64,000 nucleotides of DNA from the NCBI RefSeq assembly GCF_025567125.1, contig NZ_JAOQJI010000001.1, forward strand, positions 62,001 to 126,000, read 5' to 3'. The notes below the pieces were generated by a model. That model made no database searches and had not been told where the DNA came from. It saw only the letters and a list, made by a program, of their open reading frames with translations. Position numbers and translations under genes: made by a program. Origin of the DNA: Phocaeicola fibrisolvens (GTDB lineage Bacteria; Bacteroidota; Bacteroidia; Bacteroidales; Bacteroidaceae). Shown here one piece after another: positions 33,623 to 41,857 of this stretch (its first letter is position 1; each line of letters opens with the position of its first letter).

Positions 33623-33877
33623 TTATTTTTTCTTGTGGTTTGCATAACGGCTCATGAACTTGTCCACACGTCCTGCAGTATCCACCAGTTTAGACTTACC
33701 AGTGTAGAACGGGTGAGATGAGCTAGAGATTTCCAGCTTAACCAACGGATAAGTTTCTCCTTCGAATTCAATTGTGTCTTTAGTAGCACAAGTTGAACGA
33801 GACAGGAACATGTCGCCGTTTGACATGTCTTTAAATACTACCGGACGGTAGTTTTCAGGATGAATGCCTTTTTTCAT
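33623..33877 (-). CDS. rpmE2: 50S ribosomal protein L31 type B
   Basis: An 84-aa protein, MKKGIHPENYRPVVFKDMSNGDMF, then SSSHPFYTGKSKLVDTAGRVDKF. It has a single cysteine and lacks the CxxC zinc knuckle, so it is the zinc-free (C-) form. In bacteria with two L31 genes this form replaces the zinc form when zinc is scarce; whether a second gene exists here is unknown. A promoter lies at 33962-33969 with a 10-bp inverted repeat just upstream. Confidence 0.96.
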   Translation of the reverse strand: MKKGIHPENYRPVVFKDMSNGDMFLSRSTCATKDTIEFEGETYPLVKLEISSSSHPFYTGKSKLVDTAGRVDKFMSRYANHKKK

Positions 33878-33961
33878 TTTAGTATATACTTTTTGTTGTT
33901 ATTATTGACAAATAAATATGTGGTAACACCGATAAAGTGTGTAATGGTCTATTTCGGGTTG

Positions 33962-33969
33962 CAAAGATA
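33962..33969 (-). promoter_or_regulatory. -7 element of rpmE2
   Basis: TATCTTTG on the minus strand, an exact TAnnTTTG match, 85 bp before the rpmE2 ATG. No TTTG is seen at the -33 position, which is occupied by the inverted repeat. Confidence 0.65.
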
Positions 33970-33970
33970 C

Positions 33971-34000
33971 GCTATTTCTTCGAAACTAAAAAGAAATAGC
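33971..34000. promoter_or_regulatory. 10-10-10 inverted repeat over the -33 region of rpmE2
   Basis: GCTATTTCTT (33971-33980) and AAGAAATAGC (33991-34000) are perfect reverse complements around a 10-bp centre. The repeat begins 1 bp from the -7 element, so a bound regulator would cover the -33 region. Confidence 0.5.
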
Positions 34001-34152
34001 TGAAAAAAATATTCTGTCAACCAAAGGCTTGTAGAGGAAAATCTGTTTGTTTTTGCCATATCTACTTTGCATCCTTGTGACAAGTTTATCAAAATTATGT
34101 GCTTTGAATTGATTTGCCTCAAGAAAAGACAGAAAATCTCCGATTCAGGATA

Positions 34153-34182
34153 TTGCTAATTCTTTTTATATTGTTACTTTTG
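34153..34182 (+). promoter_or_regulatory. Promoter of fba
   Basis: TTG at 34153-34155 and TACTTTTG at 34175-34182, 19 bp apart, 40 bp before the ATG. Confidence 0.75.
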
Positions 34183-34222
34183 CAGGTGGAATTAATTACT
34201 AACAATTATAAAACTTACAAAA

Positions 34223-35230
34223 ATGGTTAATTACAAAGAGTTAGGCTTGGTGAACACAAGAGATATGTTTGCCAGAGCAATCAAAGGTGGATATGCTATC
34301 CCTGCTTTCAATTTCAATAATATGGAACAGTTGCAGGCCATCATCAAGGCTGCTGTAGAAACAAAATCTCCGGTAATTCTCCAGGTTTCTAAAGGTGCTC
34401 GTAACTATGCAAACCAGACTCTGTTGCGTTATATGGCAGAAGGTGCTGTAGAATATGCAAAGGAACTGGGTTGTGCACATCCTGAAATCGTGCTTCACCT
34501 TGACCACGGAGATTCATTCGAACTGTGCAAGTCTTGCATCGACATGGGATTCTCTTCAGTAATGATCGACGGTTCTCATCTGCCATACGAAGAAAACGTA
34601 GCTTTGACTAAGAAAGTAGTTGACTATGCACATCAGTTCGACGTAACAGTTGAAGGTGAGCTGGGTGTATTGGCCGGTGTAGAAGATGAAGTTTCTGCAG
34701 AACACCACACTTATACTAACCCTGAAGAAGTAATCGACTTCGCTACTCGTACAGGTTGCGACTCATTGGCTATCTCAATCGGTACTTCTCACGGTGCTTA
34801 CAAGTTCAAACCTGAACAGTGCCACGTAGATCCGGCTACTGGTCGTCTGGTTCCTCCTCCATTGGAATTCGCTGTACTGGACGCTGTAATGGAAAAACTT
34901 CCGGGATTCCCTATCGTTCTTCACGGATCTTCATCAGTTCCTCAGGAAGAAGTGGACACTATCAACAAATATGGTGGCAAGCTGGAAGCTGCTATCGGTA
35001 TTCCTGAAGACCAGTTGCGTAAGGCTGCTAAATCTGCAGTTTGCAAGATCAACATCGACTCAGACTCTCGTCTGGCTATGACTGCTGCTATCCGTAAAGT
35101 ATTCGCTGAAAAACCGGCTGAATTCGACCCGCGTAAATACCTGGGCCCGGCTCGTGACAACATGGAAAAACTTTACAAGCACAAAATCATCAACGTATTG
35201 GGTTCTGACAACAAGTTGGCTCAGTGCTAA
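34223..35230 (+). CDS. fba: Class II fructose-bisphosphate aldolase
   Basis: A 335-aa zinc aldolase that splits fructose 1,6-bisphosphate. AIPAFNFNNMEQLQAII opens the barrel. VLHLDHGDSFE carries the catalytic Asp and first zinc His, VEGELGVLAG the second shell, and the later SHGAYKF and VLHGSSSVP hold the other zinc histidines. Length and sequence style fit the TBP-aldolase-like class IIB forms of Bacteroidetes. Codon usage is strongly biased as in the ribosomal genes, so expression should be high. Confidence 0.95.
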   Translation: MVNYKELGLVNTRDMFARAIKGGYAIPAFNFNNMEQLQAIIKAAVETKSPVILQVSKGARNYANQTLLRYMAEGAVEYAKELGCAHPEIVLHLDHGDSFELCKSCIDMGFSSVMIDGSHLPYEENVALTKKVVDYAHQFDVTVEGELGVLAGVEDEVSAEHHTYTNPEEVIDFATRTGCDSLAISIGTSHGAYKFKPEQCHVDPATGRLVPPPLEFAVLDAVMEKLPGFPIVLHGSSSVPQEEVDTINKYGGKLEAAIGIPEDQLRKAAKSAVCKINIDSDSRLAMTAAIRKVFAEKPAEFDPRKYLGPARDNMEKLYKHKIINVLGSDNKLAQC

Positions 35231-35266
35231 TCGTGTTTGATACTTATCACACCTGATAAAATGAAT

Positions 35267-35300
35267 AAAGGCTGCTTTCCTTTCGGGAGGCAGCCTTTTC
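35267..35300 (+). terminator. Terminator of fba
   Basis: AAAGGCTGC (35267-35275) with GCAGCCTTT (35290-35298), then TTCATTTG. It may also serve the convergent DUF4250 gene. Confidence 0.75.
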
Positions 35301-35318
35301 ATTTGTTTGCGTTCTTTT

Positions 35319-35495
35319 TTACCAGAACTTGTTCTGCGAGGGGTTGTATTCGAACCCCACCGCTTTCAGACGGTTCACGATATCTTCCTTGCTCACGTTC
35401 AAATCGGCACAGAGTGCGTCGAGTGAAGGATAATAGTCTCTCAATTTCATGTTGATGAAGCTGAACAGCATCATCGGGTCTTTGGGTAATTCCAT
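35319..35495 (-). CDS. DUF4250 small protein, 58 aa
   Basis: The minus strand from the ATG at 35495 reads MELPKDPMMLFSFINMKLRD, followed by YYPSLDALCADLNVSKEDIV and an ending NPSQNKFW. This is the full length and pattern of DUF4250, a small helical family found in Bacteroidetes and Firmicutes. The middle (LDALCADLNVSKEDIVNRLKAVGF) looks like a helix-turn-helix fold. Function unknown. A -7 element TAACTTTG lies at 35537-35544 on the minus strand. Confidence 0.88.
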   Translation of the reverse strand: MELPKDPMMLFSFINMKLRDYYPSLDALCADLNVSKEDIVNRLKAVGFEYNPSQNKFW

Positions 35496-35536
35496 ATTCT
35501 GAACTTGTTTTTACGGATTCTTCTTTTTTCGGGGTG

Positions 35537-35544
35537 CAAAGTTA
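35537..35544 (-). promoter_or_regulatory. -7 element of DUF4250 gene
   Basis: TAACTTTG on the minus strand, about 42 bp before the ATG at 35495. Confidence 0.55.
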
Positions 35545-35591
35545 CGGCTTTTATTGTTTCCTTGTACTTATTCTATTGATAATTTATTTGT

Positions 35592-35599
35592 TATCTTTG
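35592..35599 (+). promoter_or_regulatory. -7 element directly before the YgjP-like gene
   Basis: TATCTTTG ends only 7 bp before the ATG at 35607, so the transcript would start at or next to the start codon. No ribosome binding site fits in the gap. Confidence 0.6.
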
Positions 35600-35606
35600 C
35601 AAGGCT

Positions 35607-36314
35607 ATGTCAACTAAACGAGTGATAGAAGATAAAGATTTCCGTCGCATTGTGATTGCCACCCGCCGCGGGGCAAGAAACATCACGATGCGGGTCAAGC
35701 CCGACGGCCTGTATCTCACGGTGCCGCCTTATAGCAAGACCGATAAAGTGCTGGCCACGCTGGAACAGTTCCGGACAGATTTACTGGAGCGTTTCCGCCG
35801 GGTGGCCCAGCAGACCTTGGACTTTAATTTCCGGATAGAAGCCGATTGTTTCCGACTGTCGCTGGAACCCAGCCAGTTGAAATGTTTTACCGTACGGCTA
35901 CGGCCCTCGGGCGAGGTGACCGTATTTTGCCCGGCACACACCGATTTTTCGGATGAGGCCGTGCAGAAGCTGGTACGGGCAGCCATTGTGCGGGCCCTGA
36001 AGAAAGTGGCCTCGGAATTTCTGCCTCCCTTGCTGAAAGTATGGGCCGAACGTTTTGGCTTGACTTACAGGAAGGTGCGGATTACGGGTGCCCGTTCGCG
36101 GTGGGGCAGTTGCACGTCGGCCCGCACCATCAGTCTCTCTTGCTATCTGATGCTGGTACCTTCCCACCTGATTGATTATGTCATCCTGCACGAACTGGTC
36201 CACACGAGGGAGATGAACCATGGTCCCCGCTTTTGGGAATTGCTGAACGATATGACGGCGGGACAGGCCTTGCGCCTGCGTGCGGAACTCCGTCGGTTTC
36301 ATCCTTCTTTCTGA
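35607..36314 (+). CDS. YgjP-type zinc metallopeptidase (DUF45, M48-like)
   Basis: A 235-aa soluble protein. The C-terminal half carries RSRWGSCTSARTISLSCYLMLVPSHLIDYVILHELVHTREMNHGPRFW. HELVH (His195, Glu196, His199) plus the histidine in NHGPRFW make the zinc site, as in YgjP/WLM/SprT-like gluzincins. The N-terminal half is a beta-rich segment typical of the family. Substrate unknown; relatives are linked to protein quality control or DNA-protein crosslink repair, which is not shown here. It is followed after 90 bp by an MFS gene. Confidence 0.9.
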   Translation: MSTKRVIEDKDFRRIVIATRRGARNITMRVKPDGLYLTVPPYSKTDKVLATLEQFRTDLLERFRRVAQQTLDFNFRIEADCFRLSLEPSQLKCFTVRLRPSGEVTVFCPAHTDFSDEAVQKLVRAAIVRALKKVASEFLPPLLKVWAERFGLTYRKVRITGARSRWGSCTSARTISLSCYLMLVPSHLIDYVILHELVHTREMNHGPRFWELLNDMTAGQALRLRAELRRFHPSF

Positions 36315-36362
36315 GACATTTAAAAAGAAGGGATATTGTGTTTTTTATACACTTTTTTGATG

Positions 36363-36370
36363 TAAATTTG
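36363..36370 (+). promoter_or_regulatory. -7 element of MFS gene
   Basis: TAAATTTG fits TAnnTTTG, 34 bp before the ATG at 36405. Confidence 0.5.
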
Positions 36371-36404
36371 CATCAGAAAAGGTTAGGTAAAAAAGATTGT
36401 TTGA

Positions 36405-37589
36405 ATGAAAAAGAGTTTGCTGGCGTTGGCTTCCGGCACATTGGGGCTGGGCATCGCCGAATTTGTCATGATGGGAATCCTTCCCCATGTAGCTCGTGAT
36501 TTAGGTATTAGTATTCCCCAGGCGGGACATTTTATTTCGGCCTATGCCATCGGCGTGTGTGTGGGTGCTCCGTTGACGGTGTTGATTGCCCGTACACGGC
36601 CCCTGAAGCAGATATTGCTGGGACTGGCGGCCATCTATGTGATAGGAAATCTCTGTGCGGCACTTTCGCCGGGTTATTGGATGCTGTTGCTGATGCGTTT
36701 CGTGTCGGGACTTCCCCATGGAGCCTTCTTTGGAGTGGGGTCCATTGTAGCTGAGAAAGTGGCCGATAAGGGAAAGACTTCGCAGGCCGTGGCACTGATG
36801 ATTGCGGGTATGACCATAGCCAATTTGTTCGGTGTGCCTTTCGGCACGTTGCTGAGCACATTGTTCTCCTGGCGTTTCCCCTTCCTGTTCAACACGTGTT
36901 GGGGACTGCTGGTGTTCTATCTGGTGTGGAAGTGGATTCCTTCGCTGCCGGCTTTGCCCGACACGGGACTGAAAGGACAGTTCCGCTTTCTCCGTAATCT
37001 GGCTCCGTGGCTGATCATTCTGACCACGATGTTCGGCAACGGAGGGGTGTTCTGCTGGTTCAGCTATGTCACTCCGCAGATGCTGCACGAAGCTGGGTTC
37101 CAGCCGGAAAGTCTGACGTGGATCATGATGCTGGCCGGACTGGGAATGACCCTCGGCAACCTGATTGGCGGACGTTGCGGTGATTTGTACGGGCTGGCCC
37201 CGGTGGTACAGTTCACGCAGGTGTTCATGATGCTGGCTTTGCTGGGTACTTTCCTCTTTGCGGGAGTGCCGTGGCTTTCCGTCTTGCTGATGTTCGTTTG
37301 TGCGGCCGCCTTGTTTGCCGTGTCACCTCCCCAGCAGTTGTTGCTGTTGCAGAATTCCCGGGGGAGTGAGATGATGGGAGCTGCCTGCGTGCAGATTGCG
37401 TTCAATCTGGGAAATGCGGTAGGAGCATACGCCGGAGGACTGCCGATTGACGCCGGACTGGGTTACCGGTATCCGGCACTGGTGGGAGTCTTTGTGGTAG
37501 CCTTGGGATGGATTTGCGTCACCTGGTATATCAGGCGGGAGCGCAGGTGCCTTCTGAAAAGAAAAACAACAGATACGGTTGTATCATAA
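36405..37589 (+). CDS. MFS transporter of the AraJ/DHA1 type
   Basis: A 394-aa inner-membrane protein with about 12 hydrophobic helices. LGLGIAEFVMMGILPHVARDLGISIPQAG and FVSGLPHGAFFGVGSIVAEKV resemble AraJ/NepI-like exporters of sugars or drugs. IARTRPLKQILL fits the loop 2-3 motif of the superfamily. The C-terminus is basic (RRERRCLLKRK). It ends 11 bp before the HTCS regulator gene, so the two are probably co-transcribed. This suggests a role in handling the same carbohydrate, but direction and substrate of transport are unknown. Confidence 0.88.
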   Translation: MKKSLLALASGTLGLGIAEFVMMGILPHVARDLGISIPQAGHFISAYAIGVCVGAPLTVLIARTRPLKQILLGLAAIYVIGNLCAALSPGYWMLLLMRFVSGLPHGAFFGVGSIVAEKVADKGKTSQAVALMIAGMTIANLFGVPFGTLLSTLFSWRFPFLFNTCWGLLVFYLVWKWIPSLPALPDTGLKGQFRFLRNLAPWLIILTTMFGNGGVFCWFSYVTPQMLHEAGFQPESLTWIMMLAGLGMTLGNLIGGRCGDLYGLAPVVQFTQVFMMLALLGTFLFAGVPWLSVLLMFVCAAALFAVSPPQQLLLLQNSRGSEMMGAACVQIAFNLGNAVGAYAGGLPIDAGLGYRYPALVGVFVVALGWICVTWYIRRERRCLLKRKTTDTVVS

Positions 37590-37600
37590 AATAATATACT

Positions 37601-40600
37601 ATGAGATTGCTTTTGTTGACTTTGATGATATGGGTGGGAGGATATTCTTTTTGTCTGGAGGCAAAGGATACCTTTTTCTCTCGATATAACTTTTATCACC
37701 TCACCGAGGAAGTAGGTTTGCCAAACAACTCGGTGACTTCGGTGATGAAGGACTCGTATGGTTACATCTGGATTGCTACTCAGGACGGACTGGCACGTTA
37801 TGACGGATACCGTTTTTTGACCTATGGGACAGAAAAAGCCTTGTATCGCCTGAAAGGAGATTATGTGTATACCGTGTGTGAGGACCGTCACAAGAGGCTC
37901 TGGGTGGGTTCGGATGCCGGGTTGGACTTGATTGACCTGCAGACGGGGCTGCCATTATCCTTGTCACGGTTGGGTGGAGAGAAGTTTCCGGGACTTTCTT
38001 CACTGTTTGCTTCTTTTGTACGTTCCGTTGTGCAGGCGTCGAATGGAGATATCTGGGTGGTGACCGACAAGATGCTGTGGTGCCTGGAACTGGGTGACGA
38101 CGGGAAGGTTACGGGATGTTATCGGATGCAGGGACAGACGGATAATTCCATTACCGCCATTGCAGAACTGGAAGGAGGGCTTTGTGCCGGTATCGGGAAT
38201 CAGCTTTACTGGATTATGAAAAAAGGAGGCAATGTGCTCGACAAGCAGTTGCTCTCGGATGACATTGTGCCTTTCAGCGACGACTGGCGTATTTCTTGCT
38301 TGCAGGTGGATGGCGATTACTTGTGGATAGGAAGTAACCGTGGACTTTTTCGCTACGGACGGGTGACAAAGAGCCTGAAGCGTTACCGGTATTCGTCACA
38401 CCGGGAAGGTATGCTCAGTCAGGCTTATATTACAGACATCAAACGGACGTCGGACGGGTATCTGATTGTCGCTACCTTTAACGGGCTGAACGTATACAAC
38501 CGGGCTTCTGATACGTTTTCTTTTATCCGTCGTCTGGAAGCTCCGGATGAGGGTGGATTGAATTCCAATATCATTGGTTGCCTGTTTATCGACGGACAGG
38601 ATATCTGGGCCGGCACACAGGACGGAGGCGTGAATCTTTTGTATCGTTCGCGCAGGGTAGAGGTGTCTCGGCTGGGGGATATTCCTTGGAAACTGTCGGA
38701 AGGGCGTACACCCCAGATTAGTGCCATTACAGAGGACAAGACGGGGAACTTGTGGGTTGGAACGATTGAAGGAGGGCTTTATCAAATGAATCCGGTGACG
38801 GAGGCTGTAAAGCATTATGCTTTCATACCGCAGAATCCGGTATCTATTCTTTCGAACAATGTGAACGGTCTGTTGATTGACAGAGACAACCACTTGTGGG
38901 TATATACGTGGGGAGCAGGCATCAGTGAGCTGGACTTGAATAAACCGCAGCCAACGTTCCGTCAGCATTCCAATGGAAAGGTGCCTGGTCTGGAGGACGA
39001 TTTTATCATGAGTGCAGCCGAAGATTCCATCAACCGGGGTATCTGGTTTGGTACCACGCACGGGTTGGTTTTTTATGACAAGGGGCAGGAGCGGTTCCGT
39101 CGGGTGGATTTTCATGCAATGGTGTCGGAGTTCAAGTCAATCGGCTCACTGTGTGTAGATTGTAAGGGACGCCTGTGGGTCGGTACTTCCGAGGGATTGT
39201 TTATCGTAGACTTATTTTCTTTTGCACGTTCTCGTCAACATTTCAATTATATTTATTTGCGCTATAAGCTCGATGATGCCAAATCCACGCAAGTGGAGCA
39301 AATCAACGTGGTTTTTCAGGACAGTCAGGGAAGAATCTGGCTGGGAGGAAAGGGCACGGGACTGTATCGTTTGGTTTCGGATGAAGGAAACCGTTTCCAG
39401 TTCAAACATTATGGCAAAGAAGAGGGCTTTGCGGAGAATTCAGTGTATGGATTGTCGGAAGACGGTAAAGGGGACTTGTGGATTGCGACGGAAAACGGTC
39501 TGTCTCGGTTACGGATAGCAGGAGGCACGTTTGTCTCCTATGGCAAGTCCGATGGCATTTTGGATAGTGATTACGATGTGAACACCTTGCATTTCTCGTT
39601 GAAACACAATCGTTTGTATTGTGGAAAAGATCATGGGCTGTATGAGGTAGCTCTTAAAAGAATTCCCCCACATGCCAACGAACGTTCAATTGCCATTTCT
39701 TCATGCCGTATCAATGACGGAGAATGGGAGTATTGGACCCGGAAATGCGTAGACGACCTGGAGGAGGGAGACAAGCTGGAACTGGCTCTGACGACGCATG
39801 AGTATGGCTACAATGAGGCGGTTCGTATCCGTTACAGGGTGGAAGGAGATGGTGGAAAATGGAAGGAACTTTCGGTGCGGAATCCGATAGTCGTGTTGTC
39901 TTCGCTTCCGTCGAGAAACTGTCGGCTGGAAATACAGACTACCAATCCGGAGGGAGAATGGCAGCAGGAGATGCTGAGGCTGGACTTGCAGGTGCGTCCG
40001 TATTATTATAAGTCCTGGTGGTTCTGGTCGCTGATTCTTCTGGTGGCGGGTTCCCTTTCCATTCTCTTCTATCGTTACAAAGTGCGTCGGCTGAAACGCC
40101 GGCAGGTTGTCTTGGAACAGTTGGTGGCACAGCGTACACACGAACTGGAAGTGCAGAATCACAGCCTGGAGGTCATGGCACATCATGTGGAAGAAATGGC
40201 CGAGGAAAAAATCCGTTTCTTTACGCACATTACCCATGAGTTCCGTACGCCGGTCACGCTCATCCACGGCCCTATTGAGCAGGCTTTGTCGCTCACTTCC
40301 GATGAGGAGGTGAAAGAGCAGCTGCAAATCGCCGAACGGAATGTGGAGGATTTACTTTCTTTGGTGAATGAACTGATGGATTTCCGGAAACTCGATACGG
40401 AAAAGGTGAAGTTGAATGTGCATCCGTTCGACTTGGTGGCCATGATAGAAGATTTGCTGCTGCCTTTCATTGCTTTTGTGAAAGACCGCCATATTACCTT
40501 GCAGACTTACTATCACTTGCAGGGACTTTCTGTCAGTGCCGACCCTCAGTATCTTCACCGGGTATTGACGAATCTTCTGGCCAATGCGGTGAAGTTTACG

Positions 40601-41746
40601 CCCGACGGCGGAACCATCCGCCTGTATGCGGCCCGACTGGTGGACGAGGAAGGGAAAGTTCAGCTTTATCTGTCCGTGTCCGATACTGGGTGTGGTATTC
40701 CGGAAAAAGACCTTCCTCAGATTTTCGACAGCTTTTTCCAGGCACAAAACAAAGTGGTCTATCCGGTATTCGGCCAGAGTGGGACGGGCATCGGCTTGAA
40801 CGTATGCAAGCGTATTGTTGCCCTTCATGGTGGAGTGATTTATGCCCGTAACAATCGTGCCGGAGGCTCTTCTTTCCGTATTCAGCTGCCTATGAAGGAC
40901 ATGCCGGCAGATGAACTATCCGCTTCAGCAACGGAGGCTGCCGATAAAAATGCTTCTTCGGCTGAGGCTGTTTCGTCGGCACAGGCTACCGTATTGATTG
41001 TGGACGACAACCGCGATATGCGTCGTTACATCCGTTCGCTTCTGAAGAAAGACTATAAGCTGCTGGAAGCCGAAAATGGAGTGAAGGCCTTGGAGGTGAT
41101 AAAGAAACATTCCGTAGACTTGATTATCAGCGACCTGCTCATGCCAGAGATGGACGGACTGGAGTTGTCGAAGCGGGTGAAGGAAAACCTGGAAACCAGT
41201 CACATTCCTTTCCTGATTCTGACAGCTGTCCGTTCGGAAGAGAATGAAAAGATTTGTTACTCGGTAGGGGTGGATGAATATTTGTGCAAGCCTTTCGATG
41301 CGGAGGTGCTCAAGTATCGTATCCGTAACATTCTAGCTTTGCGTCGGGGGTATCGGGAAAGATTCTCCAAACCCGCTGCACTGGCAGATGTGAGTGAGTT
41401 GGGATTGATTGAAGACTCCAGAGACAAGACTTTCATGGACAAAGCGATGGAGTTGATGAAGCAGCATTATGCCGATTCTGAGTATGGATTGGATGCGTTT
41501 ATCCGCGATATGGGATATAGCAAGACGTTGGTGAACCAGAAGATGCAGAATCTGGCCGGGATGCCGATTGGGCAGTTCATGAAGAATTTCCGTTTGGATA
41601 TGGGATATCAGTTGCTGGAACAAGGCAAAGGAGAGTCCAATGTATCGGAGGTAGCTTATGCGGTAGGCTTCAATGATCCAAAGTATTTCACGAAATGTTT
41701 CAAGCAGCGTTTCGGTTGCCTGCCAAGTTCTATTGGACATTCCTAA
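37601..41746 (+). CDS. Hybrid two-component system regulator (HTCS), complete
   Basis: A 1381-aa single-chain sensor-regulator. It has a signal sequence (MRLLLLTLMIWVGGYSFCLEA), then two seven-bladed Reg_prop propellers (about 30-690, repeated WIGSNRGLFRY/WVGTSEGLFIVD motifs). A Y_Y_Y domain spans about 700-795 and a membrane helix (WFWSLILLVAGSLSILFY) about 805-822. HisKA has His879 in THEFRTP. The ATPase has NLLANAVKFTPDGG and GTGIGLNVC. The receiver has phospho-acceptor Asp1178 in IISDLLMPEMDG. The AraC-type helix-turn-helix is at about 1280-1381. It should sense an oligosaccharide in the periplasm and activate the convergent GH89-SusCD operon. Confidence 0.95.
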   Translation: MRLLLLTLMIWVGGYSFCLEAKDTFFSRYNFYHLTEEVGLPNNSVTSVMKDSYGYIWIATQDGLARYDGYRFLTYGTEKALYRLKGDYVYTVCEDRHKRLWVGSDAGLDLIDLQTGLPLSLSRLGGEKFPGLSSLFASFVRSVVQASNGDIWVVTDKMLWCLELGDDGKVTGCYRMQGQTDNSITAIAELEGGLCAGIGNQLYWIMKKGGNVLDKQLLSDDIVPFSDDWRISCLQVDGDYLWIGSNRGLFRYGRVTKSLKRYRYSSHREGMLSQAYITDIKRTSDGYLIVATFNGLNVYNRASDTFSFIRRLEAPDEGGLNSNIIGCLFIDGQDIWAGTQDGGVNLLYRSRRVEVSRLGDIPWKLSEGRTPQISAITEDKTGNLWVGTIEGGLYQMNPVTEAVKHYAFIPQNPVSILSNNVNGLLIDRDNHLWVYTWGAGISELDLNKPQPTFRQHSNGKVPGLEDDFIMSAAEDSINRGIWFGTTHGLVFYDKGQERFRRVDFHAMVSEFKSIGSLCVDCKGRLWVGTSEGLFIVDLFSFARSRQHFNYIYLRYKLDDAKSTQVEQINVVFQDSQGRIWLGGKGTGLYRLVSDEGNRFQFKHYGKEEGFAENSVYGLSEDGKGDLWIATENGLSRLRIAGGTFVSYGKSDGILDSDYDVNTLHFSLKHNRLYCGKDHGLYEVALKRIPPHANERSIAISSCRINDGEWEYWTRKCVDDLEEGDKLELALTTHEYGYNEAVRIRYRVEGDGGKWKELSVRNPIVVLSSLPSRNCRLEIQTTNPEGEWQQEMLRLDLQVRPYYYKSWWFWSLILLVAGSLSILFYRYKVRRLKRRQVVLEQLVAQRTHELEVQNHSLEVMAHHVEEMAEEKIRFFTHITHEFRTPVTLIHGPIEQALSLTSDEEVKEQLQIAERNVEDLLSLVNELMDFRKLDTEKVKLNVHPFDLVAMIEDLLLPFIAFVKDRHITLQTYYHLQGLSVSADPQYLHRVLTNLLANAVKFTPDGGTIRLYAARLVDEEGKVQLYLSVSDTGCGIPEKDLPQIFDSFFQAQNKVVYPVFGQSGTGIGLNVCKRIVALHGGVIYARNNRAGGSSFRIQLPMKDMPADELSASATEAADKNASSAEAVSSAQATVLIVDDNRDMRRYIRSLLKKDYKLLEAENGVKALEVIKKHSVDLIISDLLMPEMDGLELSKRVKENLETSHIPFLILTAVRSEENEKICYSVGVDEYLCKPFDAEVLKYRIRNILALRRGYRERFSKPAALADVSELGLIEDSRDKTFMDKAMELMKQHYADSEYGLDAFIRDMGYSKTLVNQKMQNLAGMPIGQFMKNFRLDMGYQLLEQGKGESNVSEVAYAVGFNDPKYFTKCFKQRFGCLPSSIGHS

Positions 41747-41759
41747 ATTTGAAAAAAAA

Positions 41760-41800
41760 CCGGAACCCGCAAGGAAATTGCGCGGTTCCGGCCTAAAAAA
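41760..41800. terminator. Bidirectional terminator between HTCS and GH28 gene
   Basis: CCGGAACC (41760-41767) pairs with GGTTCCGG (41784-41791), extended by CGCAA/TTGCG. It is flanked by A-runs on the left and AAAAAAA on the right, giving T tails mainly on the minus strand. Confidence 0.8.
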
Positions 41801-41857
41801 AGAAATTTAGAAATGTACCGTTTCACAACGGGTGGGTTTATGAGCACTAAGCTAGTG

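Larger units (their letters stand above)
33878..34222. other. Divergent regulatory region between rpmE2 and fba
   Basis: 345 bp without a gene. It holds the rpmE2 promoter, an inverted repeat (33971-34000) and the fba promoter (34153-34182). The part from 34010 to 34150 shows nothing I can assign. Confidence 0.6.
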
